A DNA stretch of 13,121 bases from G963674505 sp964575975 (GTDB taxonomy: Bacteria; Desulfobacterota; Desulfobacteria; Desulfobacterales; SKZT01). The number at the start of each line of letters is the position of its first letter. Positions within the stretch are counted from its first letter, which is position 1. The position numbers were made by a program, and so were the translations under genes. Of this stretch, positions 6,784 through 13,121 are shown in pieces. Under the pieces are notes generated by a model. That model searched no databases. It was not told where the DNA came from and saw only the letters and a list, made by a program, of their open reading frames with translations. The DNA is taken from the NCBI GenBank assembly GCA_964575975.1, contig CAZNTU010000156.1:1-13121 (forward strand). The letters are read 5' to 3'.

Positions 6784-6819
6784 TTGCCGAAAAATCCGGT
6801 GTTTTTCCAAAATCGGCAA
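6784..6819 (+). promoter_or_regulatory. Leader hairpin upstream of the HAD-IGPD gene
   Basis: TTGCCGA at 6784-6790 pairs perfectly with TCGGCAA at 6813-6819, and an AAAAA/TTTTT pair (6790-6794 and 6802-6806) can extend the stem around a TCCGGTG loop. It lies at the very start of the predicted transcript. No histidine-rich leader peptide precedes it, so classical his attenuation is not supported. Confidence 0.3.
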
Positions 6820-6871
6820 GGAATATGCATCGTTCGAAAAAACCAAAAAAGGGGAGAATCGACTCTACACC

Positions 6872-8794
6872 ATGATACTCGCGGATCGATTACATCTGGC
6901 CGACGACATACAGGCCGTCCTGTGGGACATGGACGGCGTCTTGCTCGACACGCTCGGGCTCGACGTGGTCGTCTGCAACCAACTGGTCAAAAAATATTTC
7001 GGCGACCGCGTCGATCTCTCGCGGGAGTACATCCGGTCCATATTCGCGTACCACCCGCCCGAGTTCTGGCGCATCATTCTGGATTTCGTGAAGGAAAGGT
7101 TTCGCGTCGGCGAAGCCCCCTTCTACTTGGACGAAATGTTGCTGCAATATCTCGAAGTCCGGAACAACGCGGTTTTCGAGGCGAACCCCGGAATCGTGGA
7201 AATATTGAAGAGCGCCAAGGAGAAAGGCGTCAAATGCGCCGTGGTCTCCAACAATCTTACCGAGGACATCGTACAGATCGTCGAGCAGGCGGGCCTGTCC
7301 GGCTATTTCGACTTGATCGTCGGAAACGACCTCGGAAAACTGGCGAAGAAGCCCGCGCCGGACACCTATCTCTACGCCGCGAAAACGCTGAACGTTTCCC
7401 CGGAGAAATGCGCGGTGGTGGAAGATTCTCTTTTGGGGGCGGAGGCGGGCCGCATGGCCGGTTGCTTCACCGTAGGCGTCTGCACGGGCAGCGCCGATTT
7501 CAAGGACCTGGAATCGTGCCCCTTCACCGACAGGGTATACACGTCGTTCGAACCGGCGAAAATTTTCTTGGAATTCGGACCGGTGACCCGAAAACGCATT
7601 TCCACCCCCAACGATTTCGTCAGCCACATGGCGGAACACGTCGCGTGGCGGCTCGGATGCGCCATCGATCTTTCCTTTCCGAGCAACGACTGGAAACTCT
7701 TGGGAAAACGGCTGGGGGAAACGATTCGGGCATTCCGGCCCGTGAAGCCCAGGGCCGCGGCCTTGGGCATGATCGACGACGGAAGCGCCGAGGCGCTGAT
7801 CGATCTGGAATCCCCGTCGGAGCTTCGCCTGGAATCCGGAGTCATGCAAAAACTCGACTGGTTCCTGTCCCTCCGGTGCGAGCAGCTTACCGACGGCACC
7901 CCCCTGGTCGAAATGCTCGAGGGCCTCTCGGAAGGCTTGAACGCCCTGGTCGCGATTCGGATTTGCAACGTGGAGGATCCCCACCACGCATGGGAAGGGA
8001 TTTTCCGGTCGGTCGGAATCGCTCTAAACGGAATTTTCCAGGAAAAGAGCGAACCCGTTTCTTCGACGAAGACGCCCCCTCCCGCGGAAAATGGCGTTTC
8101 TTCAGGGGACGTCACAGTGGCCGCAAGTTCCCCGGACTACGCGAAGGTCGTGCGGAGGACGGCCGAAAGCGTCACGTCCGTGACTGTCGATTTCGCCCGA
8201 AGAATCCCCAACGCATGCCGCTACGAAGTCTCAGGCTCGATCGAGATCGACAAGCTTTCCGAACCGATCTTTCTGTTGGCCGACGCGGCGGGATTTGCGA
8301 TAGACGTGGATTTCAACGCCTCCGTGCTCTCCTCCAGCCACGTGGCCGCGGAGGACACGGCTCTGGTGCTGGGACGCGCGCTCAAGGAAATACTCGTTTT
8401 AAGAATGAAGGAGTACGGGGTACACGGGGCCGGAAGCAGCATCCGCGAGCCCGACGATTTTTACGACCAGTCTGTCAGGGTTGGAGTGAGCGTGGAGGGA
8501 CGGAAGTTCTGGAAACTGGTCCCGCTGAACGATTCTCTCGAAAACCTGCGGAAAAAATTCATAATCGGCCAAACCGTGTGCGGAGAGCTTTTCTCGGAGG
8601 ACTTGGACGATTTTCTGGACGGCCTTTCCGGGGGACTGGGATGCGGGATACTGGTGCATTTCAAGGACATTCCCGACCCGGACTCCGGTTGGAAAATGCT
8701 GTTCGAAAACCTCGGGGCGGCCCTGAAAACGGCGTTCGAACCAAACCCGAACAGAAAGGGAGTGCCCCCGGGGGTAAAAGCGACCTTGGCATAG
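6872..8794 (+). CDS. Fusion protein: HAD-type phosphatase plus two degenerate imidazoleglycerol-phosphate dehydratase (HisB/IGPD) domains
   Basis: This protein has 640 residues. Residues 1-225 form a HAD hydrolase of the beta-phosphoglucomutase-like type: DMDGVLLDT with D19 and D21, S126 in CAVVSNN, K160 in AKKPAPDTY, and E184/D185 in VVEDSLLGAEAG. IGPD-like copy 1 (about 235-389) keeps HMAEH (H252, H256) and the second metal motif HHAWE (H371, H372, E375), but the DHHTVED motif is deleted. After a Ser/Pro-rich linker (about 390-422), copy 2 (about 423-625) keeps RRTAES (residues 428-433) and a partial first motif SHVAAED (H490, E494, D495), while the second motif has become DPDSGW (604-607 region). 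E. coli HisB also joins a phosphatase to IGPD, but with a different HAD class and a single IGPD. The start ATG at 6872 has GGGGAG about 16 bases upstream and sits 18 residues before the nucleophile. HisC follows after 18 bases. The substrate is unproven. Confidence 0.8.
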   Translation: MILADRLHLADDIQAVLWDMDGVLLDTLGLDVVVCNQLVKKYFGDRVDLSREYIRSIFAYHPPEFWRIILDFVKERFRVGEAPFYLDEMLLQYLEVRNNAVFEANPGIVEILKSAKEKGVKCAVVSNNLTEDIVQIVEQAGLSGYFDLIVGNDLGKLAKKPAPDTYLYAAKTLNVSPEKCAVVEDSLLGAEAGRMAGCFTVGVCTGSADFKDLESCPFTDRVYTSFEPAKIFLEFGPVTRKRISTPNDFVSHMAEHVAWRLGCAIDLSFPSNDWKLLGKRLGETIRAFRPVKPRAAALGMIDDGSAEALIDLESPSELRLESGVMQKLDWFLSLRCEQLTDGTPLVEMLEGLSEGLNALVAIRICNVEDPHHAWEGIFRSVGIALNGIFQEKSEPVSSTKTPPPAENGVSSGDVTVAASSPDYAKVVRRTAESVTSVTVDFARRIPNACRYEVSGSIEIDKLSEPIFLLADAAGFAIDVDFNASVLSSSHVAAEDTALVLGRALKEILVLRMKEYGVHGAGSSIREPDDFYDQSVRVGVSVEGRKFWKLVPLNDSLENLRKKFIIGQTVCGELFSEDLDDFLDGLSGGLGCGILVHFKDIPDPDSGWKMLFENLGAALKTAFEPNPNRKGVPPGVKATLA

Positions 8795-8812
8795 CAAAAC
8801 GGGAGAACACGA

Positions 8813-9880
8813 ATGATTCAAGTAAAATCGCATGTCGCCGCCATGGCCAAGTACCAACCGCCATGGACCGGCCTGGATCGCTCCGGGTACCTGCGGATGG
8901 ACCTGAACGAGAACACGCTCGATCCTCCGGAGCACGTGAAGGCCGCGTTGAAGGCCTACATCGACGGAAACCGAATTCAGATGTACCCCGAGTACGACCG
9001 GTTCATGGAAAAGCTGAGCCGGTACGCGCAGGCCGATCGGGAACAGCTCATCCTGTGCAACGGCTCCGACCACGCCATCGAACTGCTTCTGCGCGCATTT
9101 CTAGGCGCCGGCGACTCCATGGTCGTCGCCCGGCCCGAGTTTCCCATTTTCAGCCAGGTTGCCGGCGTGCTGAACGCGAAAGTAAAGGGGGTCGCCTATA
9201 AACGGGATCTGGCGTTTCCGTTCGACGAATTCATGGAGGCGATCACCCCCGACGTGGCGCTCGTCGTGCTGATCAATCCCAACAACCCCACGGGCACGCC
9301 TCTGGAACTGGACCGGATCGATCAGATTCTGAAAACGTTTCCGGACAAGCCCGTCATTTTGGACGAGGCCTACTACGAGTACACGAATACGACCGGCCGG
9401 AGATTTTTGGAAAAGTACCCGAACCTCATGATTACGCGAACCTTTTCCAAGGCTTTCGCCATGGCCGGACTTCGCTTGGGATACATCGTCGCCCATCCCG
9501 AAATCGTCGCGCAGCTATACAAGATCAGGGGCCCGTTCGACGTCAATTCCTGCGCGCTGGTAGCGGCGGAGGCGCAACTGGACGAACCCGGGACGTGGAA
9601 GGCGTACATCGAGGAAACCATGACCCGCTCCAAGCCGTTTCTGGAAAACTTCTTCAGAGAAACCGGGGTCAAGTTCCACAGCGGCGCGGCCCATTTCCTG
9701 CTGGTGGAGCCAAGAGACCGGGACGAGGCCTGCGCCTTCTTGAAAAAACAAGGAATTCTAGTCAGGCCCATGTACGCGCCCCTCATAGACAAGACTTTCA
9801 GGATGTGCGTCGGAAACCTGGAACAAACGAAAAAATTCGCGCAATGCTACGAAAAATATCTACAGGAGTGCAAGCAATGA
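8813..9880 (+). CDS. hisC: HisC-type (histidinol-phosphate) aminotransferase, PLP-dependent, fold type I
   Basis: This 355-residue enzyme matches HisC in length and in nearly all landmark positions: LNENT near the N-terminus (usually NENP), NPNNPTGT with N157, D184 and Y187 in ILDEAYYEY, the PLP lysine K213 in TFSKAFAMAGLRLGY with R221, and R330 in FRMCVGN near the C-terminus. These correspond to E. coli HisC N157, D184, Y187, K214, R222 and R335. HisC transfers the amino group from glutamate to imidazole acetol phosphate, giving histidinol phosphate. ATG at 8813 follows GGGAG by seven bases and lies 18 bases after the HAD-IGPD gene. The stop overlaps the hisD start (ATGA). HisC-family aminotransferases are often recruited for other substrates, so with altered neighbours the exact substrate is uncertain. 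The fold and chemistry are not in doubt. Confidence 0.88.
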   Translation: MIQVKSHVAAMAKYQPPWTGLDRSGYLRMDLNENTLDPPEHVKAALKAYIDGNRIQMYPEYDRFMEKLSRYAQADREQLILCNGSDHAIELLLRAFLGAGDSMVVARPEFPIFSQVAGVLNAKVKGVAYKRDLAFPFDEFMEAITPDVALVVLINPNNPTGTPLELDRIDQILKTFPDKPVILDEAYYEYTNTTGRRFLEKYPNLMITRTFSKAFAMAGLRLGYIVAHPEIVAQLYKIRGPFDVNSCALVAAEAQLDEPGTWKAYIEETMTRSKPFLENFFRETGVKFHSGAAHFLLVEPRDRDEACAFLKKQGILVRPMYAPLIDKTFRMCVGNLEQTKKFAQCYEKYLQECKQ

Positions 9881-11181
9881 AAATAAACGTCTACGAACTG
9901 GAAAAAATGTCCGAGGCGGAGATCGGAAAAATCCTTAAACGCTCCGAGACCGACATCGAACAGTACCAGGAGGCCATCCGCCCTGTGATAGAGGATGTCG
10001 CCAGGAAAGGCGACGCGGCCTTGATCGAATATTGCGGAAAGTTCGACCGGGTGGAGCTTTCCGCCTCCGATCTGAAAGTAACCGAGGAGGAGTTCGCGGC
10101 GGCGGAAAGGAACCTCGACCCCGAAATCAAGGAAGTCATCCGCGTGTCCTACAGGAACATCAGGAAGTTCCACGAGGAGCAGATGCCCGAGGACATGTGG
10201 TTCGTCAACATCGACGACGGCGTCATGGCCGGGGAGAAGATCACGCCGATCACTTCCGTGGGCATTTACGTTCCGAGGGGCAAAGGCTCGTTTCCGTCGG
10301 TGATGCTCATGCTCTGCACGCCCGCGGTCATCGCGGGGGTACCCCAGGTGATCGTATGCACCCCGCCCACCCCCCAGGGCGGAGTCGACGATGCATCCCT
10401 GTTCACCGCAAGGCTTTGCGGCATCAAGGAGGTCTACAAGGTCGGGGGCGCCCAGGCCATCGCGGCCATGGCGTTCGGTACCGAGACGGTCCCGAAGGTC
10501 AACAAGGCACTTGGCCCGGGAAACATCTACGTTTCCGCCGCCAAGCGCCTTTTGTATGGAAAGATCGACGTGGGCACGCCCGCCGGTCCCAGCGAGTCTA
10601 TCATTTTGTGCGACGACTCCGTCGATCCGAAAATCGCGGCGCTGGATCTTCTCATCGAGGGCGAGCACGGCCCCGACTCCACGGCTCTTCTGGTTACGCA
10701 CTCAAGAAGGATCGCCGACGAAGTGAAAAATCTTTTGCCCGGCCTTGTCGCGGACCTTCCCGAAGAGCGCCAAAACTTTTGCAAAACGGTGTTTTCCAAC
10801 TACGGCGGCATCATGATCACGTCTAGCTTGAAGGCCTCGATCGACTTCGTGAACGAATTCGCGCCCGAGCATCTGGAAGTCCTGGTGGAGGAGCCCATGG
10901 CGGCCCTTCAGAAGATCAACAACGCCGGCGAAATTCTCTTGGGGCCGCACACGCCCATTACCCTGGGCAACTTCTCCCTGGGAGTGAACGCGATCCTTCC
11001 CACGGGCGGTTTCGCCAAGACCTTTTCGTGCGTCACGGTCTTCGATTTTCTGAAACGAAGCTCCATCGGATACGCCACTTCGGAGGGCTACGAAAAGCTG
11101 GCCGAGGTCGCCAGGAAATTCGCGGAATACGAGGGATTTCCTTCGCACGCCAACGCGATTTCGAAGCGAAAGGAGAAATAG
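9877..11181 (+). CDS. hisD: Histidinol dehydrogenase-family enzyme (HisD), with altered metal-site residues
   Basis: This 434-residue protein aligns with HisD over its full length. HisD oxidises histidinol to histidine with two NAD+ and an active-site zinc. Retained: the NAD-binding GIYVPRG and KVGGAQAIAAMAFGT regions, GPGNIYV, the catalytic pair E331/H332 in FAPEHLE (E. coli E326/H327), zinc ligand H264, and E419 and H424 in EGFPSH (E. coli E414/H419). Changed: the zinc ligand corresponding to Q259 is E261 (EGEH for QAEH), the ligand corresponding to D360 is N365, and the substrate-contacting H367 is A372, both in GNFSLGVNAILPT where typical enzymes have GDYVAGPNHVLPT. This suggests a divergent or re-targeted paralogue. 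The ATG at 9877 overlaps the hisC stop by four bases, with AGGAG about eight bases upstream. The hisS GTG starts three bases after its stop. Confidence 0.88.
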   Translation: MKINVYELEKMSEAEIGKILKRSETDIEQYQEAIRPVIEDVARKGDAALIEYCGKFDRVELSASDLKVTEEEFAAAERNLDPEIKEVIRVSYRNIRKFHEEQMPEDMWFVNIDDGVMAGEKITPITSVGIYVPRGKGSFPSVMLMLCTPAVIAGVPQVIVCTPPTPQGGVDDASLFTARLCGIKEVYKVGGAQAIAAMAFGTETVPKVNKALGPGNIYVSAAKRLLYGKIDVGTPAGPSESIILCDDSVDPKIAALDLLIEGEHGPDSTALLVTHSRRIADEVKNLLPGLVADLPEERQNFCKTVFSNYGGIMITSSLKASIDFVNEFAPEHLEVLVEEPMAALQKINNAGEILLGPHTPITLGNFSLGVNAILPTGGFAKTFSCVTVFDFLKRSSIGYATSEGYEKLAEVARKFAEYEGFPSHANAISKRKEK

Positions 11182-11184
11182 CAA

Positions 11185-12573
11185 GTGTCCGAAGCAGCAG
11201 TGAAACCGGAGCGTCCGGGCGGTTTTCTGGACTTTCTCCCGGCCGACTATCTGGCGCGAGAGGGCATGCTGAAAAAGATCGAGCGGGTTTTCCGCTCGTT
11301 CGGTTTCGATCCCATCGAGACCCCGCGCATCGAGTTTTTGAAGACGTTGGCGGGAGAGACCAGCGACACAGGGAAGAATATTTTTCATATCAAGGGCACC
11401 CAGGACGACGAACCGTTGGCCATGCCGTTCGATCATACGGTTCCGTTCGCGAGGCTGTTGGCGGCGAACCCGTACGACCCGAGGAGACGAACCGGGATTC
11501 GACTTCCTTGGAGAAGAATGGCCGTCGGGCCGGTTTTTCGGGCGGACACTCCCCAGAGCGGACGCTACCGCCAATTCTACCAGTTCGACATCGACATCGC
11601 CGGAACCGCCTCCATGACGGCCGACGCCGAAATCGTGGCGGTCATGTACGAAACCATGAAGGCGCTCGGGGTCGAGAACTTCCAGATCAGGATCAACGAC
11701 CGGAAGGTTTTGAACGGCTTGGCCGTGCTTGCGGGAATCCGGGACCGCGACGGAGTCAAGGCCGACGATATCGTCAAAGAGATGATGCGAATCTTGGACA
11801 AGCTGGATAAGATCGGGTTGGACAAGGTGCTGGCGGAGCTTCAAAAGGAACCGGAAACCCCATACGTACCGGCCCCCCGCATTTCTCCGGAGGCTGCGGG
11901 GAGGATCAAGGATTTCCTCGGATTGAAGGGAGAAAACCGGGAAAAAATCGCCCGATGTCGGGAGGTTTTCGAAGGAATCGAGATCGCGCGGGAAGGCTTG
12001 GACGAACTGGACCAAATCCTGACCTTCCTTGAGAGCATGGACGTTCCCGAGGAATACGTACGAATCGATTTTTCGATCGCCAGGGGGCTGGATTACTATA
12101 CCGGCCCGGTTTTCGAGACGATTCTCTCCGACGCCCCCGAATTCGGCAGCGTGTTTTCCGGAGGTCGGTACAACGACCTTGTCAAAAGGTTCACGGGAAA
12201 AAGCCTTCCGGCCACAGGCACTTCGATCGGCGTGGACCGCCTCTTCGCCGCCCTCTCCCATTTGGGAGTCCTGGACAAGAGCAGGCAGACCGTGACCGAG
12301 GCCATGGTGCTTCGCTTGGAGAAAGACCGCGACGCGGACTACCTGAAAATCGCCTCCAAGCTGCGACGAATGGGAATCAACGCGGAAGTCTCCATGGTCG
12401 AGGACGCGAGCTTCAAGGGCCAGTTCAACTTCGCCATCAGCCGGGGAGTGAAATACGCGATCATTCGCGGCGCGTTCGAGTTCGAGAAGAACACGGTTCA
12501 AATCAAGAACCTTGAAACCCGGAAGCAGGAAGAGATTTCCATGGAGGAACTCGAGGGGTATTTTTCATTATGA
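11185..12573 (+). CDS. hisS: Histidyl-tRNA synthetase (class II, eukaryotic/archaeal-like motif 2 form)
   Basis: This 462-residue class II synthetase should activate histidine and charge tRNA-His. Visible elements: motif 2 VFRADTPQSGRYRQFYQFD (R119, R127, R129), the histidine-specific RGLDYYTG loop (R300-G307), SGGRYNDLV, motif 3 GTSIGVDRL, and a complete C-terminal anticodon-binding domain from about residue 370. The intact C-terminal domain and RGLDYY argue against HisZ, the regulatory paralogue that lacks both. Motif 2 and the PFDHTVPFAR block resemble the eukaryotic/archaeal-like branch. One oddity is that the usual LRPE/LRYD block reads MPFD (residues 80-83), with proline where arginine is common. 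The start is GTG at 11185: AAGGAG lies nine bases upstream and three bases separate it from the hisD stop. Genetic linkage to hisC and hisD suggests that the amino acid made is the one charged. Confidence 0.9.
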   Translation: MSEAAVKPERPGGFLDFLPADYLAREGMLKKIERVFRSFGFDPIETPRIEFLKTLAGETSDTGKNIFHIKGTQDDEPLAMPFDHTVPFARLLAANPYDPRRRTGIRLPWRRMAVGPVFRADTPQSGRYRQFYQFDIDIAGTASMTADAEIVAVMYETMKALGVENFQIRINDRKVLNGLAVLAGIRDRDGVKADDIVKEMMRILDKLDKIGLDKVLAELQKEPETPYVPAPRISPEAAGRIKDFLGLKGENREKIARCREVFEGIEIAREGLDELDQILTFLESMDVPEEYVRIDFSIARGLDYYTGPVFETILSDAPEFGSVFSGGRYNDLVKRFTGKSLPATGTSIGVDRLFAALSHLGVLDKSRQTVTEAMVLRLEKDRDADYLKIASKLRRMGINAEVSMVEDASFKGQFNFAISRGVKYAIIRGAFEFEKNTVQIKNLETRKQEEISMEELEGYFSL

Positions 12574-12770
12574 CGGAAAATCAAAAGACCAGCCCGACCG
12601 ACTATGCGATTCGGACTGCGGCAGAGGCGGCACTATCGGCGATCAACCAAGTCGAGCACGTCTATCTCAGCGAGCGCGACACCTTGCGCGTGCTCGAACT
12701 GCTGGAAAGTCCGCCGGAACCGAACGAAAAACTGGTGAAAGCGGCTCGAGCCATGCCGTTGCGGCCGTGA
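12570..12770 (+). pseudogene. Truncated TacA/DUF1778-type antitoxin (DNA-binding N-terminus missing)
   Basis: The 66-residue frame has the C-terminal half of DUF1778 antitoxins, which neutralise GNAT acetyltransferase toxins: SPTDYAI, an Ala-rich helix, VYLSERDTLRVLELL, then PPEPNEKL and a final AARAMP. Full proteins are about 90 residues and begin with a ribbon-helix-helix strand that binds DNA. That strand and most of the first helix are absent. The ATG at 12570 overlaps the hisS stop (ATGA), with GAGGGG about ten bases upstream, so it could still be translated by coupling. No GNAT toxin frame follows in the remaining 350 bases. I read it as a decayed remnant fused to the end of the operon. 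A small expressed toxin-neutralising peptide is the less likely alternative. Confidence 0.65.
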
Positions 12771-13025
12771 CAACCATTTAAAATGTTTTGACGATCCTCT
12801 CGTTTTGCTTTCGAGTTTCAAGGCCATCCAAAACGCGCTTGTGCGGCCGACCGATTTAATCCTCCGAAAATTTTCGTCTGTGCGGACGAGCGGTCTTCGA
12901 TCAGGAACCAAAGCCGAACAGACCGGTAGCGGCGCCGTGGAAGGCGGCGCTACCGGGCCTGGCCGAATTCAATCCCAATCCCCCGCATTGTTTCCCGAGT
13001 CCATCGCCCGCCCGCTAAAAGGGGG
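12771..13025. other. Non-coding region downstream of the his-like operon
   Basis: No convincing gene is visible. It contains a 12-bp perfect palindrome CGAAAATTTTCG at 12865-12876, flanked by an imperfect direct repeat, GTGCGGCCGACCG (12841-12853) and GTGCGGACGAGCG (12880-12892), with 11 of 13 matches. It also contains the long hairpin at 12923-12956. No GC hairpin followed by a U-run is present, so I cannot place the operon terminator. Confidence 0.5.
12923..12956. repeat. Intergenic palindromic hairpin (14-bp arms, 6-base loop)
   Basis: CCGGTAGCGGCGCC at 12923-12936 and GGCGGCGCTACCGG at 12943-12956 are inverted copies with one mismatch, separated by GTGGAA. There is no T-run after it, so it resembles a dispersed palindromic repeat more than an intrinsic terminator. 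Only one copy is in the window. Confidence 0.55.
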
Positions 13026-13061
13026 TTGACACGCGTCGGCATCATGAAATAAACATGATGC
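13026..13061 (+). promoter_or_regulatory. Promoter/operator-like site for a gene beyond the window
   Basis: A perfect -35 TTGACA (13026-13031) is followed 17 bases later by a weak -10, ATAAAC (13049-13054). A perfect 8-bp inverted repeat, GCATCATG (13039-13046) and CATGATGC (13054-13061), with a 7-base AT-rich centre, overlaps the -10. This is a typical position for a repressor operator. A second TTGACA occurs at 13072-13077 and a GAAATATTTC palindrome at 13103-13112. The controlled gene is outside the window. Confidence 0.4.
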
Positions 13062-13121
13062 ACTTTTTAACTTGACATCGTAAACATAAGCCGCAACCAA
13101 TTGAAATATTTCGACCTTGCG

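Noticed and set aside
6425..6871. Upstream in-frame extension of the HAD-IGPD gene into the divergent bmp gene
   Set aside because: It would overlap the start of bmp and its promoter. The HAD nucleophile motif lies 18 residues after the ATG at 6872, the usual distance.
6784..6871. his-type attenuator with a histidine-rich leader peptide
   Set aside because: No short frame with consecutive His codons precedes the hairpin.
9595..9876. Upstream in-frame extension of hisD into hisC
   Set aside because: HisD homology begins after the ATG at 9877, which has its own ribosome-binding site and a 4-bp overlap with the hisC stop. The extension is a shadow frame of hisC.
11185..12573. HisZ (ATP phosphoribosyltransferase regulatory subunit) instead of HisRS
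   Set aside because: The protein keeps the RGLDYYTG loop, the motif 2 arginines and a full C-terminal anticodon-binding domain, and no hisG is adjacent.
12771..13121. GNAT toxin gene downstream of the antitoxin remnant
   Set aside because: No frame shows an acetyltransferase start or motif. The longest frames in this stretch are unrecognisable, including a minus-strand frame at 12633-12911 that overlaps the antitoxin.

Overview
The window is GC-rich, densely coded DNA from what is probably a Gram-negative bacterium: the periplasmic binding protein has a plain Sec signal peptide rather than a lipobox, and the promoters look sigma-70-like. I cannot name the phylum. Short-period degenerate repeat arrays lie between genes, and the histidyl-tRNA synthetase has the eukaryotic/archaeal-like form of motif 2. 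No tRNA, rRNA, CRISPR array, transposase or phage gene is visible.

Layout. Positions 1-299 hold wreckage of a two-component system: the end of a sensor kinase joined directly to the middle of a response regulator. Positions 322-6564 are a minus-strand operon, transcribed from about 6680 leftwards. Its order is a periplasmic BMP-family nucleoside-binding protein (GTG start at 6564), a Qng1/DUF2419 queuosine-salvage glycosylase, a double-domain ABC ATPase, and two permeases of the NupP/NupQ type. A palindromic element with a heptamer array sits between the ATPase and the first permease. Positions 6565-6871 are a divergent promoter region. Positions 6872-12573 are a plus-strand operon: a HAD phosphatase fused to two imidazoleglycerol-phosphate dehydratase (IGPD) domains, a HisC-type aminotransferase, a HisD-type dehydrogenase and a histidyl-tRNA synthetase, joined by 4-bp overlaps or gaps under 20 bp. 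A truncated TacA/DUF1778 antitoxin overlaps the end of hisS. The last 350 bases are non-coding, with hairpins and a promoter/operator-like site.

How the genes may work together. In the left operon, Qng1 sits between the binding protein and the rest of a nucleoside-type importer. This suggests uptake of queuosine or a related 7-deazaguanine nucleoside, with release of the base queuine inside the cell. No nucleoside kinase is present to make the 5'-monophosphate that Qng1 uses.

The right operon encodes counterparts of the last four chemical steps of histidine synthesis (IGPD, HisC, a HAD in the place of histidinol-phosphatase, HisD) followed by HisRS, but several enzymes are altered. Each IGPD copy keeps only one of the two metal-binding motifs, and they keep opposite ones. 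HisD has changes at two of four zinc-ligand positions and at a substrate-binding histidine. The module is either a divergent histidine pathway or a repurposed one making a histidine-like compound. This operon and the Qng1-transporter operon are the two observations most worth following.
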